This document shows positions 35,660-49,000 of a stretch of DNA of 64,000 bases, in pieces (position 1 is the first letter of the stretch; each line of letters begins with the position of its first letter). The position numbers were made by a program, and so were the translations under genes. Origin of the DNA: Tamarix chinensis (lineage: Eukaryota; Streptophyta; Magnoliopsida; Caryophyllales; Tamaricaceae); assembly GCA_030549775.1 (NCBI GenBank), contig CM060171.1, forward strand, positions 61,624,360 through 61,688,359, given 5' to 3'. The notes under the pieces were generated by a model. That model did not search any database. It was not told where the DNA came from and saw nothing but the letters and a program-made list of their open reading frames with translations.

Positions 35660-36910
35660 TCCTTCACATTTTACTAAAGCACAAAAGGATAGAATGAAGA
35701 GTCAAGTGAAGTATTTTGTGTGGGATGATCCATATTTGTGGAAACAATGTGTTGACCAAGTTACTAGAAGGTGTATTCCTAATAGTGAAATTCTTTCTAT
35801 CTTAACATTTTTTCATAGCTACACTTGCAGGGGTCATTTTGGTCCTAAAAGAACATCTCATAAAATTCTAGAAAATGGATTTTACTGGCCTACCTTATTT
35901 AAAGATGCTTATGAGTTTTGCAAAACATGTGAAAACTATCAAAAGACTAGAGGGTTAGGTCCTAGAAATGAAATAACATAAAACCCTATTATTGCATATG
36001 AAATTTTTTATGTTTGGGGTATGGATTCATGGGTCCTTTTCCATCATATTTTGGTTTCAAATACATTCTTGTTGTTGTAGATTATGTGTCAAAATGGGTG
36101 GGCAAAGGCCACCTGTACTGATGATGCTAAAGTTGTTGTAGATTTTCTTTGAACTAACATTTTTACAAGGTTTGGCTTGCCAAAAGCTATAACCAATGAT
36201 AAAGGTTCACACTTCTGCAACACAATGGTAGAAGCAATGTTAAGGAAAAATCATGTGACACATCAAATCTCCACAACATATCATCCATAAAAAAACGTTC
36301 AAGCTAAAATATCAAATCAAGAAATCAAATCAATTATGGAAAAGATGGTAAAACCGACAAGGAAGGATTGAAGCTTACACCTTACTAATACTATTTGGGC
36401 ATATTGCACAACATGCAAAACTCCAATTGGTATGTCACCATATCTCTTGGTCCACGGTAACCTTTGTCACCTTTTGATTGAATTAGAACATAGAGCTTTT
36501 TGAGTTGTGAAGAAATGTAACATGGAGTCAAATGAAATTGGAAGACATAGAAAACTTCAGCTATAAGAACTTGAAGAAATAAGAAATGACTCTTTTGAAA
36601 CTACATTGAGATACAAATATCGAACTAAGGTAGTTCATGATAAGTTAACTCTTCGGAAGAATTTTGAGATTGGCAAAAAGTTTTATTATATCATTCTTTT
36701 TTAAAGCTGTTTCCAAGAAAATTAAGGTCGAGATGGATCGATCCGTTTATTGTGATTAATGTGTTTTTTCATGGTGCAATAGAGATTAAAAGTAAAAAGA
36801 CAGGAAAGGTGTGGAAAGTGAATGGACACCGTCTCAAATCTTTTTACGAGGGACAGTGTGTGAGAAACTTGGAGGCGGTAGATCTTACTACTCCAAGTTA
36901 TGAAAACTGA
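35660..36910 (+). pseudogene. Athila integrase
   Basis: The zinc-binding part at 35694-35981 shows DPYLWKQCVDQVTRRCIPNS, then the H/H region FHSYTCRGHFG and the C/C pair CKTCENYQKTRG. The core follows in broken frames around 36030-36500, with a VVDYVSKWVG-like segment and TNDKGSHFC at the second Asp. The C-terminal end reads [20 protein letters not shown] and stops with TGA at 36908-36910, a typical Athila pol ending. No chromodomain is present, as expected for this lineage. Confidence 0.8.
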
Positions 36911-37317
36911 AATATTGGGACACTACTACTTGGGAAACACCCAAGTATTGTAAATAAGTTTTTCTTATCTCATACTTATGATTTTTCATTATTTTATGTG
37001 TGCTTTATTTGTGAATATTTGCCATTTTATGTGTGTTCATAACTTTTTCTTATTTTGTGTGTGATTTGAGTGTGTTTTTTCTTATTTTGTATTGTAAATA
37101 ATGAAAGGTTTGAGAAGAAAATAGAATTCCATAAGCTGAAGTTTCAAAATACAAACACGACCTTATCATATTTGGAAGATTCTTTGTGTTCTTTTTGTAG
37201 GAAAAATTTGAAGGAAAATAGAATAAGAATCAAATAACACAGGGTATCGTATTCCGAAAACATGACCGGTGTTTAACAACTAGGATTTTCCCTGCACAAA
37301 ATAGAAAAAGTTAGAAT

Positions 37318-37560
37318 AATTGAAAATTAACACGGAGGTCCCGTGTTTCCAAAACATGGATCGTGTTTTTTTGTTAGGAAAATTCTAACCTTTGGCATAA
37401 TGGTTGAAAATTAACATAGAAGTCCCATGTTTCTTAAACATAGACCGTGTATCTTTGTTAGGAAATTATGCCTTTTGGCATAATGATTCAAAATTAACAT
37501 GGAGGTCCCATTTTTCCAAAACACGAACTGTGTTTTTAGAAAAATACTTCAACATGCCCG
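37318..37560. repeat. Minisatellite of about 84 bp, three copies
   Basis: Units begin near 37318, 37403 and 37487 with AAATTAACA(C/T), followed by a GAGGTCCCGTGTTTCC-type stretch, AAACA(T/C)GGA(T/C)CGTG and CCTTTGGCATAATG. The CCGTGTTT/AAACACGG part is the motif also found in the LTRs of the same family (about 15350-15480, 29560-29730, 41510-41560). It lies in the non-coding spacer between pol and the Athila-specific ORF. Confidence 0.8.
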
Positions 37561-38331
37561 TGTTTTTGAAATTAAAGAACATGAACCATATTTGTTTCAT
37601 TTGATTTCTCTCTTTCTCTATCAAATGTAAAAAGTGCATCTTCAAACCCATCATCCTTTTCCAAATCTCCCTTAATCTTGCATCAAATATCCATTACCAT
37701 TCATCCTATCTTTGATTCACCCATCTCTCATCACTTCTACACCCAAATTCTTGCATTGAAAATTGGTTCCAAAAACTCCAAATCAGTTGCTCTACATGAA
37801 AAAAACAATCGGAACCCTAACTTCAAATCTTGGTATAATTCTATCCAAATCTTACCTAATTAACTTAGGGATTTTTCTTATTTCACCTTTTCATGCATTA
37901 TTCAAGCATCATTCTACATTAACGACTCCAAATTCCTAGAAAAAGTAAGTGCACTTTCAATGCTTATTTGCTCAACCATATGCCCTATTTGAGTTTTTCA
38001 TATGAAATGCTTCATCTCAAATGAACATCTTTAATTTCAAATAATTGTTTGTTTTGCTTAGATTGAGTGTTGTAACATGAAATCATAAGATTTCATCTTA
38101 CTATGTGGTACTCAACAAGTTGCATATGACAAATAATTTCATGTTGAGTAAGAGCAAATACAACATTTGTAATCCTTTTCTGTTTTGAATGACTCTATCA
38201 CTACAATAAGTCTTTTGATTGGAATACAATACATAATGGAACTTGATTTTTTGCTTTTGTGTTGATGAAATTGCATTTGTATTTGGTAGTATGAAAATAA
38301 ACATGCTAATATTCTTTGTTTATCCTTGTAT

Positions 38332-39610
38332 ATGGCACCCAAAAATAAACAAAGAACTGAGGGAGAATCTTGAAGATAACGGAACAAGCTTAATGAGCTA
38401 GGTATTGTCTTTACCACAACTGAAGAACAATAAAGGTATGACTATTTATCTTAAAGGCGCATTACTATAACATGTTATTTAGATGATGGTTGTCTTAACA
38501 CATTAGTAATCCATGAGCAAGTCACCCAAATGTTGAGAAATGTTGGATTGCATAACTTTGTCTATTGTACTAATCATACATATAGACATTTAACCCTAGA
38601 ATCCCTGAGTACCTTTGAATTACATGCTAGTCCATCTATAGAAGAAGGTGGATATATTTGCTTTCGCCTCTTTAATGTGGATAGAAAAATTTCCTTGCAT
38701 GATTTAGCCCACACTTTTATGTTGCCTTAGGGTGCATATGGTGTCATACCCCCTTGGTTTAATGTGGATAATTTTTTACTAAGATTGGTGATGTTTCTAA
38801 TATGCCGACCCTTAACACCTTCAGAATTTTAGAAGCCAAAGATTCAATAATCTTCAATCTTATTTTCCATTATTTACAAACACTCTTAGCTAGTACCATT
38901 TTTGGTTAAGGGGATATTATAGGGGTAGTTCGGTCCATTGATCTCTTCTTCATTAATTCCATGCTAGATCATGACCAAATTAACACTACCTACTTTCTAG
39001 CTAAATAATTTAAGAGGGTGAGTAACTCTAAGTAGGGAGATATTGTGATTGGTGGTTTAATTAGCATAATTTATATAAGTATGGACCTTCTCGTTCAAGA
39101 TGACATGCCAATAGAAGCCATGAGCATATGGATCGACATTGAACATCACCGTTTAGCGCATCTCATTGAGCGTAAGGGTAATGCATGGTATCTTTGCTAT
39201 CAAGGATGTGCTCATCTTCCTTCACCTAATCCTGCTTGAACTAATCCCTTAAACCATAGAAGTTGGCAACCCTTGAATGACAAGGTTGCTCCTGCCCCTC
39301 TTGCTATTGAGAATCCTTACCCCTCTCATGGCGAGCAAGCCCCACCACCACCTCCTCCTCCCCATTCCCATGATTGATCATCATCTTCTTCTTATGTCCC
39401 CAATAGGCAGCTCTAATTTTAGACTCAAGTACTCTCCTAGTTAGATTCCCCTTATACTACTCAAGATCAAATGATGGAGATGATGAAAACTCTTTATGAG
39501 TTTCATCTTGAGACTAGGGATCTGCCACCTCCTCTTTCATAGATCCTTTCTCATTCCTCTCTTCTTTTGCATGAGTTAGTTCATTAGGGACAATGAATAA
39601 GATAAATAGG
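38332..39610 (+). pseudogene. Athila-specific downstream ORF (env-position, ATHILA family)
   Basis: A start ATG at 38332 gives MAPKNKQRTEG before a stop. The best part, 38530-38730, contains TYRHLTLESLSTFELHASPS and GGYICFRLFNVDRKISLHDL, which match the ATHILA ORF family (Pfam PF03078 as I recall). A second block at 39045-39239 has MPIEAMSIWID and HRLAHLIERKGNAWY. It then becomes Pro-rich (PPPPPPPHSHD) and ends near 39600. This ORF occupies the env position in Athila elements, but I see no intact signal peptide or membrane protein, so an envelope role is not supported here. Confidence 0.75.
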
Positions 39611-40073
39611 GGGGATACACTTTTGGTGGTATATATAGTTGATGTTAGTCTTTGTTAGTGTTATTTGCATGTATTTTTATTATTTCTTTCTTTGTTTGCA
39701 TTACCATGTTTTGTTTTCAGTTTGTTCAACTTATTTTCTATTTATGTGATCTTGTGTTAGTTTGTTTGGTTTTTGTAAAAAAAAAATCTTTCTAAACAAG
39801 AAGTGTTATAATTGATTTATTTATTCATTGGGTAAGTAAAGTAATGGGATTAAATATTTTGACAAAGGCTATTTTTCAATCATAATAACTGATTTGATCA
39901 CCATCTTGCAAACCTTAAAAACATAAATTGATATTGTGATAGTAGTGAAGGAAAGAGAGTTCAACTGGTTAAAAATCAATCCATGCATTGATTATGAATG
40001 AGATGAAATGGAATTCAAAATTGGTAGGCATAATGTTGTAAGCGCTTGAGCCTAATCTATGGATACATTGTTT

Positions 40074-40109
<36 letters not shown>

Positions 40110-41227
40110 TGTGTATTGTCCAATGATACGTGAAACTAGAATTTGCCATTAGTTCTCTTCAAGACCACATAGAACTTTAGGATATTTGAAAATAATAGAG
40201 GCAGTCTTCTTTCTTCATTAGCTACAAGACCAAATGACTTACCTTGAAAATTTTTATCCATTACATAACCCATTTTAGCCTAAAGCCTTATTCTATTAAT
40301 CTAACCTTTGTTAAAAACTAATCTCCATATGTATTTTCCTTCCTTACTCTATGACTAGTTGAGCAATAGATTTTCAAGGAGAACATTTGTTTTGTTAATA
40401 AGGTGACATCTAAGCATAGGGGTGAGTATATCATAAAAACAATAGATGAAGTAGCTAAGCATCTTTAAAAAACCATATATATTAAAGTGCTTTTTCTCTC
40501 TATTCTCAAAAAAATAAAAATAAAAAGAGAGAAGAAGAGAATAAAATTTCATTCCTTCTATTGTTTATTTGGTTGAATGGAAGGGTTTGAAATTATAATT
40601 GATTTGTTTTTTTTAAAAGGGGGAAGTGAAGTAAGGGAGAAGATGAAGAATTGTGATTTAATTGAAAGAAAGAAATTATTTGTCTAGTTGATAGAGTCTA
40701 GATACAATCCCAAAATTATATCCCGCCTTAGAACCCTAGCTCCATCACAACCATATTTAAGACCTTTTGATTCTTATATACTTTAGCTCTCTTAAGTGGT
40801 GGTGAATTGAGAGTAATAGCAAACATATAGGCAATCATAATTATTTGGAGAAAACTTGAGAGTAAACATATTTCACCCTAGAAACATGAGAGTAAGCGTT
40901 TACATATACCAAAAGTAAGCATCTACTAATTTAACTATCATTAATCCTAATCTAGCTTTGCATGGTGAGATAATAATTGTATTAATTATCATTACCTAAC
41001 CATTTGAGCATTTGATAAAGCTATCTATTGGGTATATACCAAAAGTTTCTATTTTGTGATTTATAAATATTTTAAATCCCAGTGCATTGTTAACCTCCGT
41101 GAATGACTAAATCCAATCTTGTAATTTTTTTGGTTCAAAACTTGTCTCACTTATAATCCTTGATGTTTCTTTTGTGCATGAAATGTTGTTGATTGGGGGA
41201 AAGCAACGATTTAAGAATAGGAGTATT
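39611..41227. other. Non-coding 3' spacer of element B
   Basis: AT-rich DNA between the ATHILA ORF and the 3' LTR, with a (TA)14 microsatellite at about 40079-40107 and no recognisable reading frame. A purine-rich GGGGGAAAG stretch near 41196-41204 may be what remains of the polypurine tract, but it does not abut the LTR. Long non-coding spacers are usual in Athila elements. Confidence 0.6.
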
Positions 41228-42808
41228 TGATATATGAGATCTATATGTCATTATCCTATGTAAAAATGATATTTATTCCTCATTATTTTTATAAGATTTA
41301 ATCCTTTCTCGAGTTTTTCTTTTTTAGATAGATTTTGTAGGTAAAGATAAAAATAAAGAAACTAAAGGAGAAATCGAAGGAAAGAGGAAATAAAGCAAAT
41401 AACACATCAAGAGATATGGAATCAATGGAAGAAAAAACCAGCAATGAAGAATATATATCAAAGGGAAGCTTGCCTGAAATTTCATAAAGAGAGAACATAG
41501 GAACAAGAAACACGGTAACCCTGTGTTTCCTAAACACAAGCCGTGTTTTTCCGTTAGAACACAAAATTTCAGTTTTCAAATTTAGCAGTTGGCAGCAGGT
41601 TCAGAGAAAAACACAGAGGCCCATGTTTCCCAAAACAAAAATTATGCTTTTGAAAACTTTTATAACTGCTCAAGAAAACTTTTCCCTAATATATTTCTAA
41701 CATTTCTGACCATTCAAATTTGGTTCTTGGCAATTCGAGAGTTAGACTCTCTCTTTTTCTCTATATTCTCTAGAAACCACATGTACTTCATAATTCAAAT
41801 TCTCTTTCTCTCCATTATATTCAATCGAATGATTAACATTTTGCAATTCAAGTTGATAGGTTCGTATCCATTCCTATCTTAATTGTAAGTTTTGATTTTT
41901 TACTAAACGCAAGTAAATTCTCTTTATTGCATTATTATTTCTCTTAATTTTATTCTTTCATTGTTAGTTTATTATTAATCATTGATGTTAGTTATAGATT
42001 ACTGCATTTAATTGTGTATTATTGCAATTTTGAGGATAGTAGTGTAGATAGTATATGGTAGGAGGATTTAATAACAGAATTAGGGTTTCAGATATGATAA
42101 CGTAATTCGAATTTATGATTCTAAATAAAATTTAATTAAATTAATGGATGGAATTGAATGATCTCGCACATAGGTTAAGAATTTAAACTAATTATATTGT
42201 TCAACTGTTTAGTTTAGATCTTAATCAAATCGAGGATAATGAAATTAATACATAATTGTTAATTAACATTTCCAAAATAGAAAAAGGTTAATTATTAATC
42301 TTGTATATTAATTTTTATGATTGCATGATCTTAGCTTATTTGATTATGGCCGTAGTGGACTACTTTCCATTCATAATGCTACCATTAATTGAATCTGTCG
42401 TTCTTAACCTAGGTTATTAATTGGCTAGGTGATAAATTGAGAGCTTATTCAATTTTATTGGAATTAAGAGAAAGCAAAGAGATGAATTATCATGAGTTTC
42501 TATAGGTCAACATTAGATCATTTAGAATTATTCTTTTCTACATGATTATTTGATATCCTAGTTCCATAATCACTATCTTCCTATCTATATTCATTAATTA
42601 GTGAGTAACATGTTTTATTATTCATCCATAGTATAGAATTTAGTGATATAAATTACTGTTATTGAATAACTGGGGTTGTAACTTTGATTACAAAATTATT
42701 GATTATAAACCATTCATTGTGGGTTTGACTCCTTCTTGCCATCTATTATGTATTTAGATATATGTTTTTTTTTTCTCTTAAATTTGTTGTGCATATGACA
42801 GTGCAGCA
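41228..42808 (+). repeat. 3' LTR of Athila element B
   Basis: 1,581 bp from TGATATATGAG to CAGTGCAGCA, followed by the target duplication copy GCAAC. It aligns along its length with the uninterrupted parts of the 5' LTR and with the palindromic insertion at 15067-16906. It differs from the 5' LTR by many substitutions and small indels, clearly more than the two LTRs of element E do. Confidence 0.9.
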
Positions 42809-42813
42809 GCAAC

Positions 42814-44703
42814 CCATTAACAAATTCCATGGAGATCGAGTCCCATTTCCATCTTGGCACTTATAGAGGCTGGAGTAGCCCAACAGGTCTGCGGTACTCA
42901 ATCTTAACCTTTTGATAGGTTAAGCATCCCGATACAAATTCAGCAACCTCCCATTTTATATATGGCCACCCGTGTATCTTCTTAAGATCCTTGTATAGCT
43001 TGTCTCCTCCTAGATAGGAGTAGGGCATATGGTGTCCCTCTTATAAGATTTAGTGCTTTAGGTTTGAGAAACCCTATGGTACACACTAATAGCCCTTGTA
43101 GAGAAGGCTATCTTCCTTATGTATCTGAAACCCTTTCACCCAACCTTCTTGTATCTTCTTGAGTATCCTCTCAAGTTTGGCATCCTTAGGCTTCCCGGTA
43201 TAGATCTTCTTAAACATTGTAGGGGTGATTGTCAAGGCACTTATGTGGACCTTGAGGTCACCTTACTGGATCAACTCTATGTCTATGTCACCTAACGCTT
43301 CCCACATCTCATTAGCTACCACACAAGAGTTGACAAAGTGTGTGGTCCTTCTACTTAGGGTATCTGCAACCACATTGGCTTTACTCTCATGGTAAGTCAA
43401 CTTTATATCGTAATCTTTTACTGGTAACAGCCACCTCCTTTGTCTAATACTCATTTATTTATGTGTGAATATATATTTGAGGCTCTTGTGATCAGTGAAG
43501 AATTTACACTAGGTAGTACCTTTAGATATTCGGTGCAAAAACCACTACGGCTAACTCTAGATCATGAGTCAAATAGTTCTGTTCATGCTACTTTAATTGA
43601 CGAGAGGCATAAGCGACCACTTCACCATTTTGCATTAATACACACACTAACTCATGCTTAGATGCATCACTGTAGACTTCAAATCCCTCAGAACCTTATG
43701 GTAGGGTCAGGACATGTGCTATGGCCAATCATCTCTTTGGCTATTGGAATGCCTCATCACAGGACTCATCCCATCAGAACCTAGTGGTATTCTTTAAAAG
43801 GTTGGTCAGAGGATGGACAATTCTTGAAAATTTCTACATGAAGCGTCGATAATACCCAGCCACACCCAAAAAGTTGTGAACTTCTGACACATTCATGGGG
43901 CACTTCCATTTTGTGACTGCTACTATATTTGCTGGGTCAATAGCCACTCCTCCGGCTGACACTACATGCCTAAGAAAGGCTACCTTAGGAAGCCAAAACC
44001 CATAGGCGATGTTCCCCTAGAAGGGATAACGGAGGTGTTGATCATGCTCTTCATTTCCTTAGGAGTACACCAGGATATCATCAATGAATACCACCACAAA
44101 CTTGTCAAAGAAAGGTTTGAAGATCCTGCTTATCAAATCCATAAAAACAGTAGGGGCATTAGTGAGCCCAAAAGGCATAACTATGAACTCGTAGTGTCCA
44201 TACCGAGTTTGGAAAGTTTTCTTCATGATGCCGGCATCTATTATGTGTAACTAATGGTATTCAAAACTCAAGTTGACCTTAGAGAAGACTGTAGCATTTC
44301 GTAGCTTATTGAAGAGGTCTTTGATCCTCAAAAGCAGATAATTGTTTTTCACTGTCAACTGATTCAACCCCTTATAATCAATGTAAAGGATGAGACTCCC
44401 ATCTTTCTTCTTCACAAACAGGACGGGTGCTCTCCACAGCGACACATTTGATCAGATATATCCATGGTCTGACAACTTTTCTAGCTGATTCTTAAGCTCT
44501 CTTATCTCTATTGGTGCCATCCTGTAAGGGGCTCTTGAAGCTAGTTCGGACCCTAGTACTAGATCGATAGTGGAGTCAATTTTGCGTACTGAGGGTATAC
44601 TCAGAATATCCTCTAAAAACACATCAGAAAAGTCCCTAACCACCCGAATGTGTTTCCAATTTGGATGGAAGAAAGGAGGATGAATTTGAGTTTGAAAATC
44701 CAA
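42814..44703 (-). pseudogene. Element C pol: RT, RNase H and integrase N-terminus (minus strand)
   Basis: From 44703 downward: VVRDFSDVFLEDILSIPSVR, APYRMAPIEIRELKNQLEKL (start of RT), then [39 protein letters not shown], the catalytic [12 protein letters not shown] near 44065, and RNase H ending [31 protein letters not shown]. The integrase zinc region follows near 43020-42900 (GGDKLYKDLKKIHGWPYIKW, then CLTYQKVKIEYRRPVGLLQP), ending at the Athila insertion. Gag and protease are missing: above 44703 the homology stops, so C is 5'-truncated. These motifs and the chromodomain remnant at its other end identify a Tekay/Del-like chromovirus. Confidence 0.85.
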
Positions 44704-45530
44704 AAGATATTTGGTTCAATTTGAGGGAAAAGACATAAGGAGTTCAAATTTCTCCCACTTTGATGGTTGAATATTCAAAGAGAACTTTGAAGATAAACTA
44801 ATAAGGTCGGCCTTCTCACATTTGCATGCATTTTCATAGATTAATAAAATAAGGGATATTGAAGGATAGATAAGATACTAAAAATGGTGTGAATCTTCTT
44901 AGATGAAGGAAGATTTGAAGGGCAGAAGAAGGAAGTAAGATAGGTGGTTTGAAGATGAGGAAGAATAAGGAGAATCTTCCATCAAGATTCAAATAAGATT
45001 TAAAGAATGCTATTAATATTTAACAAGAAAATAACTTTGAATGTTTCTCCAAGTATTTTTAGTTAGAAATTTTCATTCAAAGAGAGAAAAGATAGCTAAG
45101 TGTTATACTTGTATTAGCTTTAGTATAATTGAATTATATGTTACAAGATGAGTTGACCATGCTTTATATAGGTAGTCACACATTGCTAAATAACATACTA
45201 AAGTGTCTAAGGTAATACACACATGGCTAACGAGCACACTAACTAGCAATAGTAATATATCACTAACCTATATAATATATAAGAGTGATAAATAGGATTT
45301 CTTGACTTGTAATTTTGACTTCCATGCATAATATCTCCCTTTGACTTGTAATAAATTGTAACATATGAAAGCTTAAGTGTGTTAAAATCTTGAAGTACAT
45401 GAATCTTCTCCTTGTAAATATGTTACATACTTGTAAGAATTACTTAAAGTACACTTGTTATGTTTATTCATATTATCATCAAAGACACATATTGTAATAG
45501 GCTCTATTATTAAGTATGCCAAATCCTTAT
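44704..45530. other. Unclassified repeat-like DNA upstream of truncated element C
   Basis: This AT-rich segment does not continue element C's gag or protease. It contains a TATA-like TTTATATAGGTAG near 45163-45175 and a stretch around 45300-45440 (TGACTTGTAATTTTGACTTCC) reminiscent of some Ty1/copia LTR regions, but no terminal repeats or duplications were found. I cannot classify it with confidence. Confidence 0.35.
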
Positions 45531-46010
45531 TATTTTAAGAATCCATAGATGCTCCTACATCAGATGAACCAAACTAGAGTTCTATATCAGGGATACTTAT
45601 AATCCATTTACTAAATTATGTTGAGTTCAAGGAATCACTATTCATAATAAGTGGAATGGTGGTAATGACCTTTCTAAGACACGATGCACCTGTAGACCAC
45701 TATTATGTTAGCTAAACCGATAAAATGACCCTTCTAAGGTAATAAGAATCTAGGAACTATTACTATAACTGGTGGATTAATACAACTATAAATCACTCAT
45801 AAGGCATAACACATTTGAACACTACTATATGTGGTGGAACGGTAATAGTCTAGGGTTTTTGAAAAATATTATTGGTTCATTATCTTGTTAATGTCATGTA
45901 AACTTAGCATAATATACCCAGCATATAAGGCACAATCAAAGGCAATCTAGGTCATTCCTCAAGGGGAAGGACCTTAATGATCTTAATAAACCTTAATTTC
46001 ACATGGAAAG
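45531..46010 (-). mobile_element. Fragment of a minus-oriented gypsy LTR (tandem-repeat region)
   Basis: It contains repeated elements such as CCACTATTATGTTAGC and ACTATTACTATAACTGGTGG with AAGG/CTTCTAAGG spacers, matching the theme of the 64-bp repeat in the solo LTR at 25137-25328 and of LTR A (inverted). It is cut on the right by the LTR start at 46011. Confidence 0.5.
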
Positions 46011-49000
46011 TGTAACACCCTCCATAAGACTCATTTACCCATAAATTTAGTACACTATCCTAAAATATTATTATTAACAACATATCCAAAATTTATAGTC
46101 TAACTCCAATGTATTACACATGCGATAAAGAACATGCCTCTAAGGTTACTACTCCCAAATGAGGTTGTTTCCTCATTTTAGTTGGCCTATGCCACCTATG
46201 ATCAACCTAAGCGTTTCACATAACATAATTAGCATGTAAGACCCAATAATTTATGTTAAAATTACATTTTAATACAATTTATCAAAATACCCCTATCTTA
46301 TTTAAACGCCTCAAAAATCTCTTTTTTAGGTAACTTGTATTATCCTCAACCAACATTCTAACATGTTATTCATGAAAATTAACCATAAAACTCTCAATGA
46401 CTACTATGTTATGCTCACAATCCCATAATACTCATTTTATGACCTAAATACCCTTAAGGTTACTCAAACATTTCATAAAAAAATCCTACAAGCCCTAACA
46501 TTATCAACTTCCAACATCCAAAATATTTCCTCATGATAGTACTTAATTGTATTTACAAATCTCTCTTCATAAATCCATTAAACATACTGACATGCTATGA
46601 TTACAAGACAATGCTTTAGAAAGAAAATCCTGCTTAAGCTCATACCTTTTCCTAACAACCATGCTTTCACAATACGATATAACATGAACATGGTGTAACA
46701 TTAACAATATGCTTGCACAATTAGATTATAGCAACATGATTTTAAGAAGGAATCATATTAACAAAACATTGTGTAGTGAGCACATAAAAACAAAGCCCCT
46801 TAATTAATGACATGTATTCTTGCCTAAATTAAGCAAGAAAAAACCCTAAATTTCATCCTCTAAGATCATGGGTATATCACCTAAAAACCAAGAAGAACCC
46901 ATGGTAAGAAATTTAAGAAAGCAAAAGGAAAGGTAAGTTAAAGTAGGATGGAAAATAATAAGAACCAAAGTAAAATAGGAGGATTGAGTGGTGCATAAGG
47001 GAGTTATGTTTGGGGGACCAAATTGCATGAGTTTCTCACATAGGTGGGGTTGAGAAATTGTATGAGTTTTTTTGTAGGAGAAAGAGGCTTTGTGAGGGGT
47101 TCATGTTGGGGGACAAGAGGTGCATGAAGGTTGGGTTATCTTGGTGATGTTGCTATGTGAAGAAGATTGAATATGGGGATGGAATGGGAGTGGTTGTGTG
47201 ACCTTATTACTCTACTAAATGGGTGAAACATGAGGAGCTTAGCCCAAGGATGGTGGTGCAACATGAAGTGTATTGAGTTAGGTAGAGTTTGTTGCACAAA
47301 AATGGTGGAGTAATAAGTAAGAACATGTAAAATAGAGTTGGAGTAGGGAGAAGAGATCATGGCTTAGGTTGGTGGAGCAATAATTGTTGGAAGAAGGGAG
47401 AGAGGAGGGTTTTATGGTTGATGGTGGCATGGAAAATGGAAGACTCATGATTAAATTCACTTAAAATAACTATTCACACTATTTATTCTATCTATACTAT
47501 TTATATTATTCAAATTATTTATATAAAGCCCTAGATTAATATGAGACACATAATGGCATCAAATACCTTAGGATTTGATTCAGAATATATGAAATCATAT
47601 AATACACCTCATTCAATATTGATCCATGGTTGCAAGCAAACACATTATCATGATATTATACAATATCAAACATGAATTAAATAAGGAAATAGCATGTTCA
47701 TATAATATGAACTATAATACTTTTGTGGTATGAATAAGAAAAATTCATATAAAAATAAAAATTATGATAGTAGAGCTATGTTATGTACATACGACATAGC
47801 AACAACCACAAAAATTTTATAAGACATCCAAGGATAATAAAGTCCACACCTATATATAGAAGACCATGGGAAGGAGTTAAACATTTGATACAAGATTTAG
47901 CTTCTACGCCGTACCACCTCTAGGTACTAATCCCTTATTGTCAACACCACTTAAAGAAATATGAGATTGGTAGAGTAGGAAGAGAACCATAACTAAATTG
48001 AATTATTGCTTGAAGGAGAGAAAATATAGGTGTATTACACCTAATAAAAGAGCCCGCACATAGTTCATAGACCCTCAACTAGCTACTTCCAAGAGTTTGA
48101 GATATAGAATCAAACAACTCAATATACAATAGATAATGCTTAAATGTTAACGCATGATGTATAACAACATAAGATGATTCACATTTCATCAAACATCAAA
48201 CATCAAACATCAAACATCAAACACAAATAATGATCCCAAGGATCAAAAATCAAACTGAGGCATGAATCTAAAATAGATCAAATGAAAATTTTTCATAGAA
48301 AATTCTTTTCACAAAAGTTACTATTTAAGGTAGATGGAAAATATTATTTTATACCAATAAGCTTAAATCTAAAAACTATAAAATAAGTTATTATCAGGAG
48401 TTAATATTTACTAGAAAATAAATGTATTTAAGCTTTGTTACTATTATAAGGTCAAAGTCAATAATTAATGATTAATGGTCAAATGTTGACCATTAACCCC
48501 TAATTATGCTAACATAAAGTCATTTTTTCAAAAACATAAGTAATCTTCCTCTGATTCTTCTTAGGGTAATTAGAGTATTATTACTTTAGAACACTTGAAA
48601 ACTTATGAACAGCATGAACAAGTTCTAAAGCATTAAAATTTCAACAAAAATTAAAGACCCTTAAACATGATTTTATCATTAGCATATTATACATAAAAGT
48701 TTAGCTTGAAATTTCATGGAATATCATGGTATCATCTAATTAAGCATAACTCACAACTTCCTCAAGAATTCTTGATGATGCTAAAGAAAACCAAGAGCAC
48801 TCAAGAACACTTTGAAGAACCCTAAACTTGCTAATACTTTAAGCTTAAATTACACCATCAAAACAAGCTTGAATCAAGGCATTCCAAACATCATTGTTTA
48901 TCTAAAAATTGCAAGGAATAACATGGTATCATTAGATTAAAATAAAAATAACAAAATTAAAATCTAGGTCAAGAGGTTAAAAACCACCTATCAAGATAAG

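Larger units (their letters stand above)
24383..42808 (+). mobile_element. Element B: complete Athila-lineage gypsy element inserted in element C
   Basis: The left LTR starts TGATATATGAG at 24383 and the right LTR ends CAGTGCAGCA at 42808. Flanking pentamers are GTAAC (24378-24382) and GCAAC (42809-42813), one mismatch. Removing B joins the two halves of element C's integrase. Between the LTRs are, in order, a degenerate Asp-tRNA-type primer site, Athila gag, protease, RT, RNase H and integrase, and a separate Athila-specific ORF downstream of pol. Every gene is broken. The total of 18.4 kb includes a 4.9-kb solo LTR nested in the 5' LTR; without it B is about 13.5 kb. Confidence 0.85.

Noticed and set aside
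38332..39610. Functional envelope gene in element B
   Set aside because: The ORF is broken by stops, and the preserved parts match the ATHILA ORF family rather than showing a signal peptide and fusion or anchor segments.
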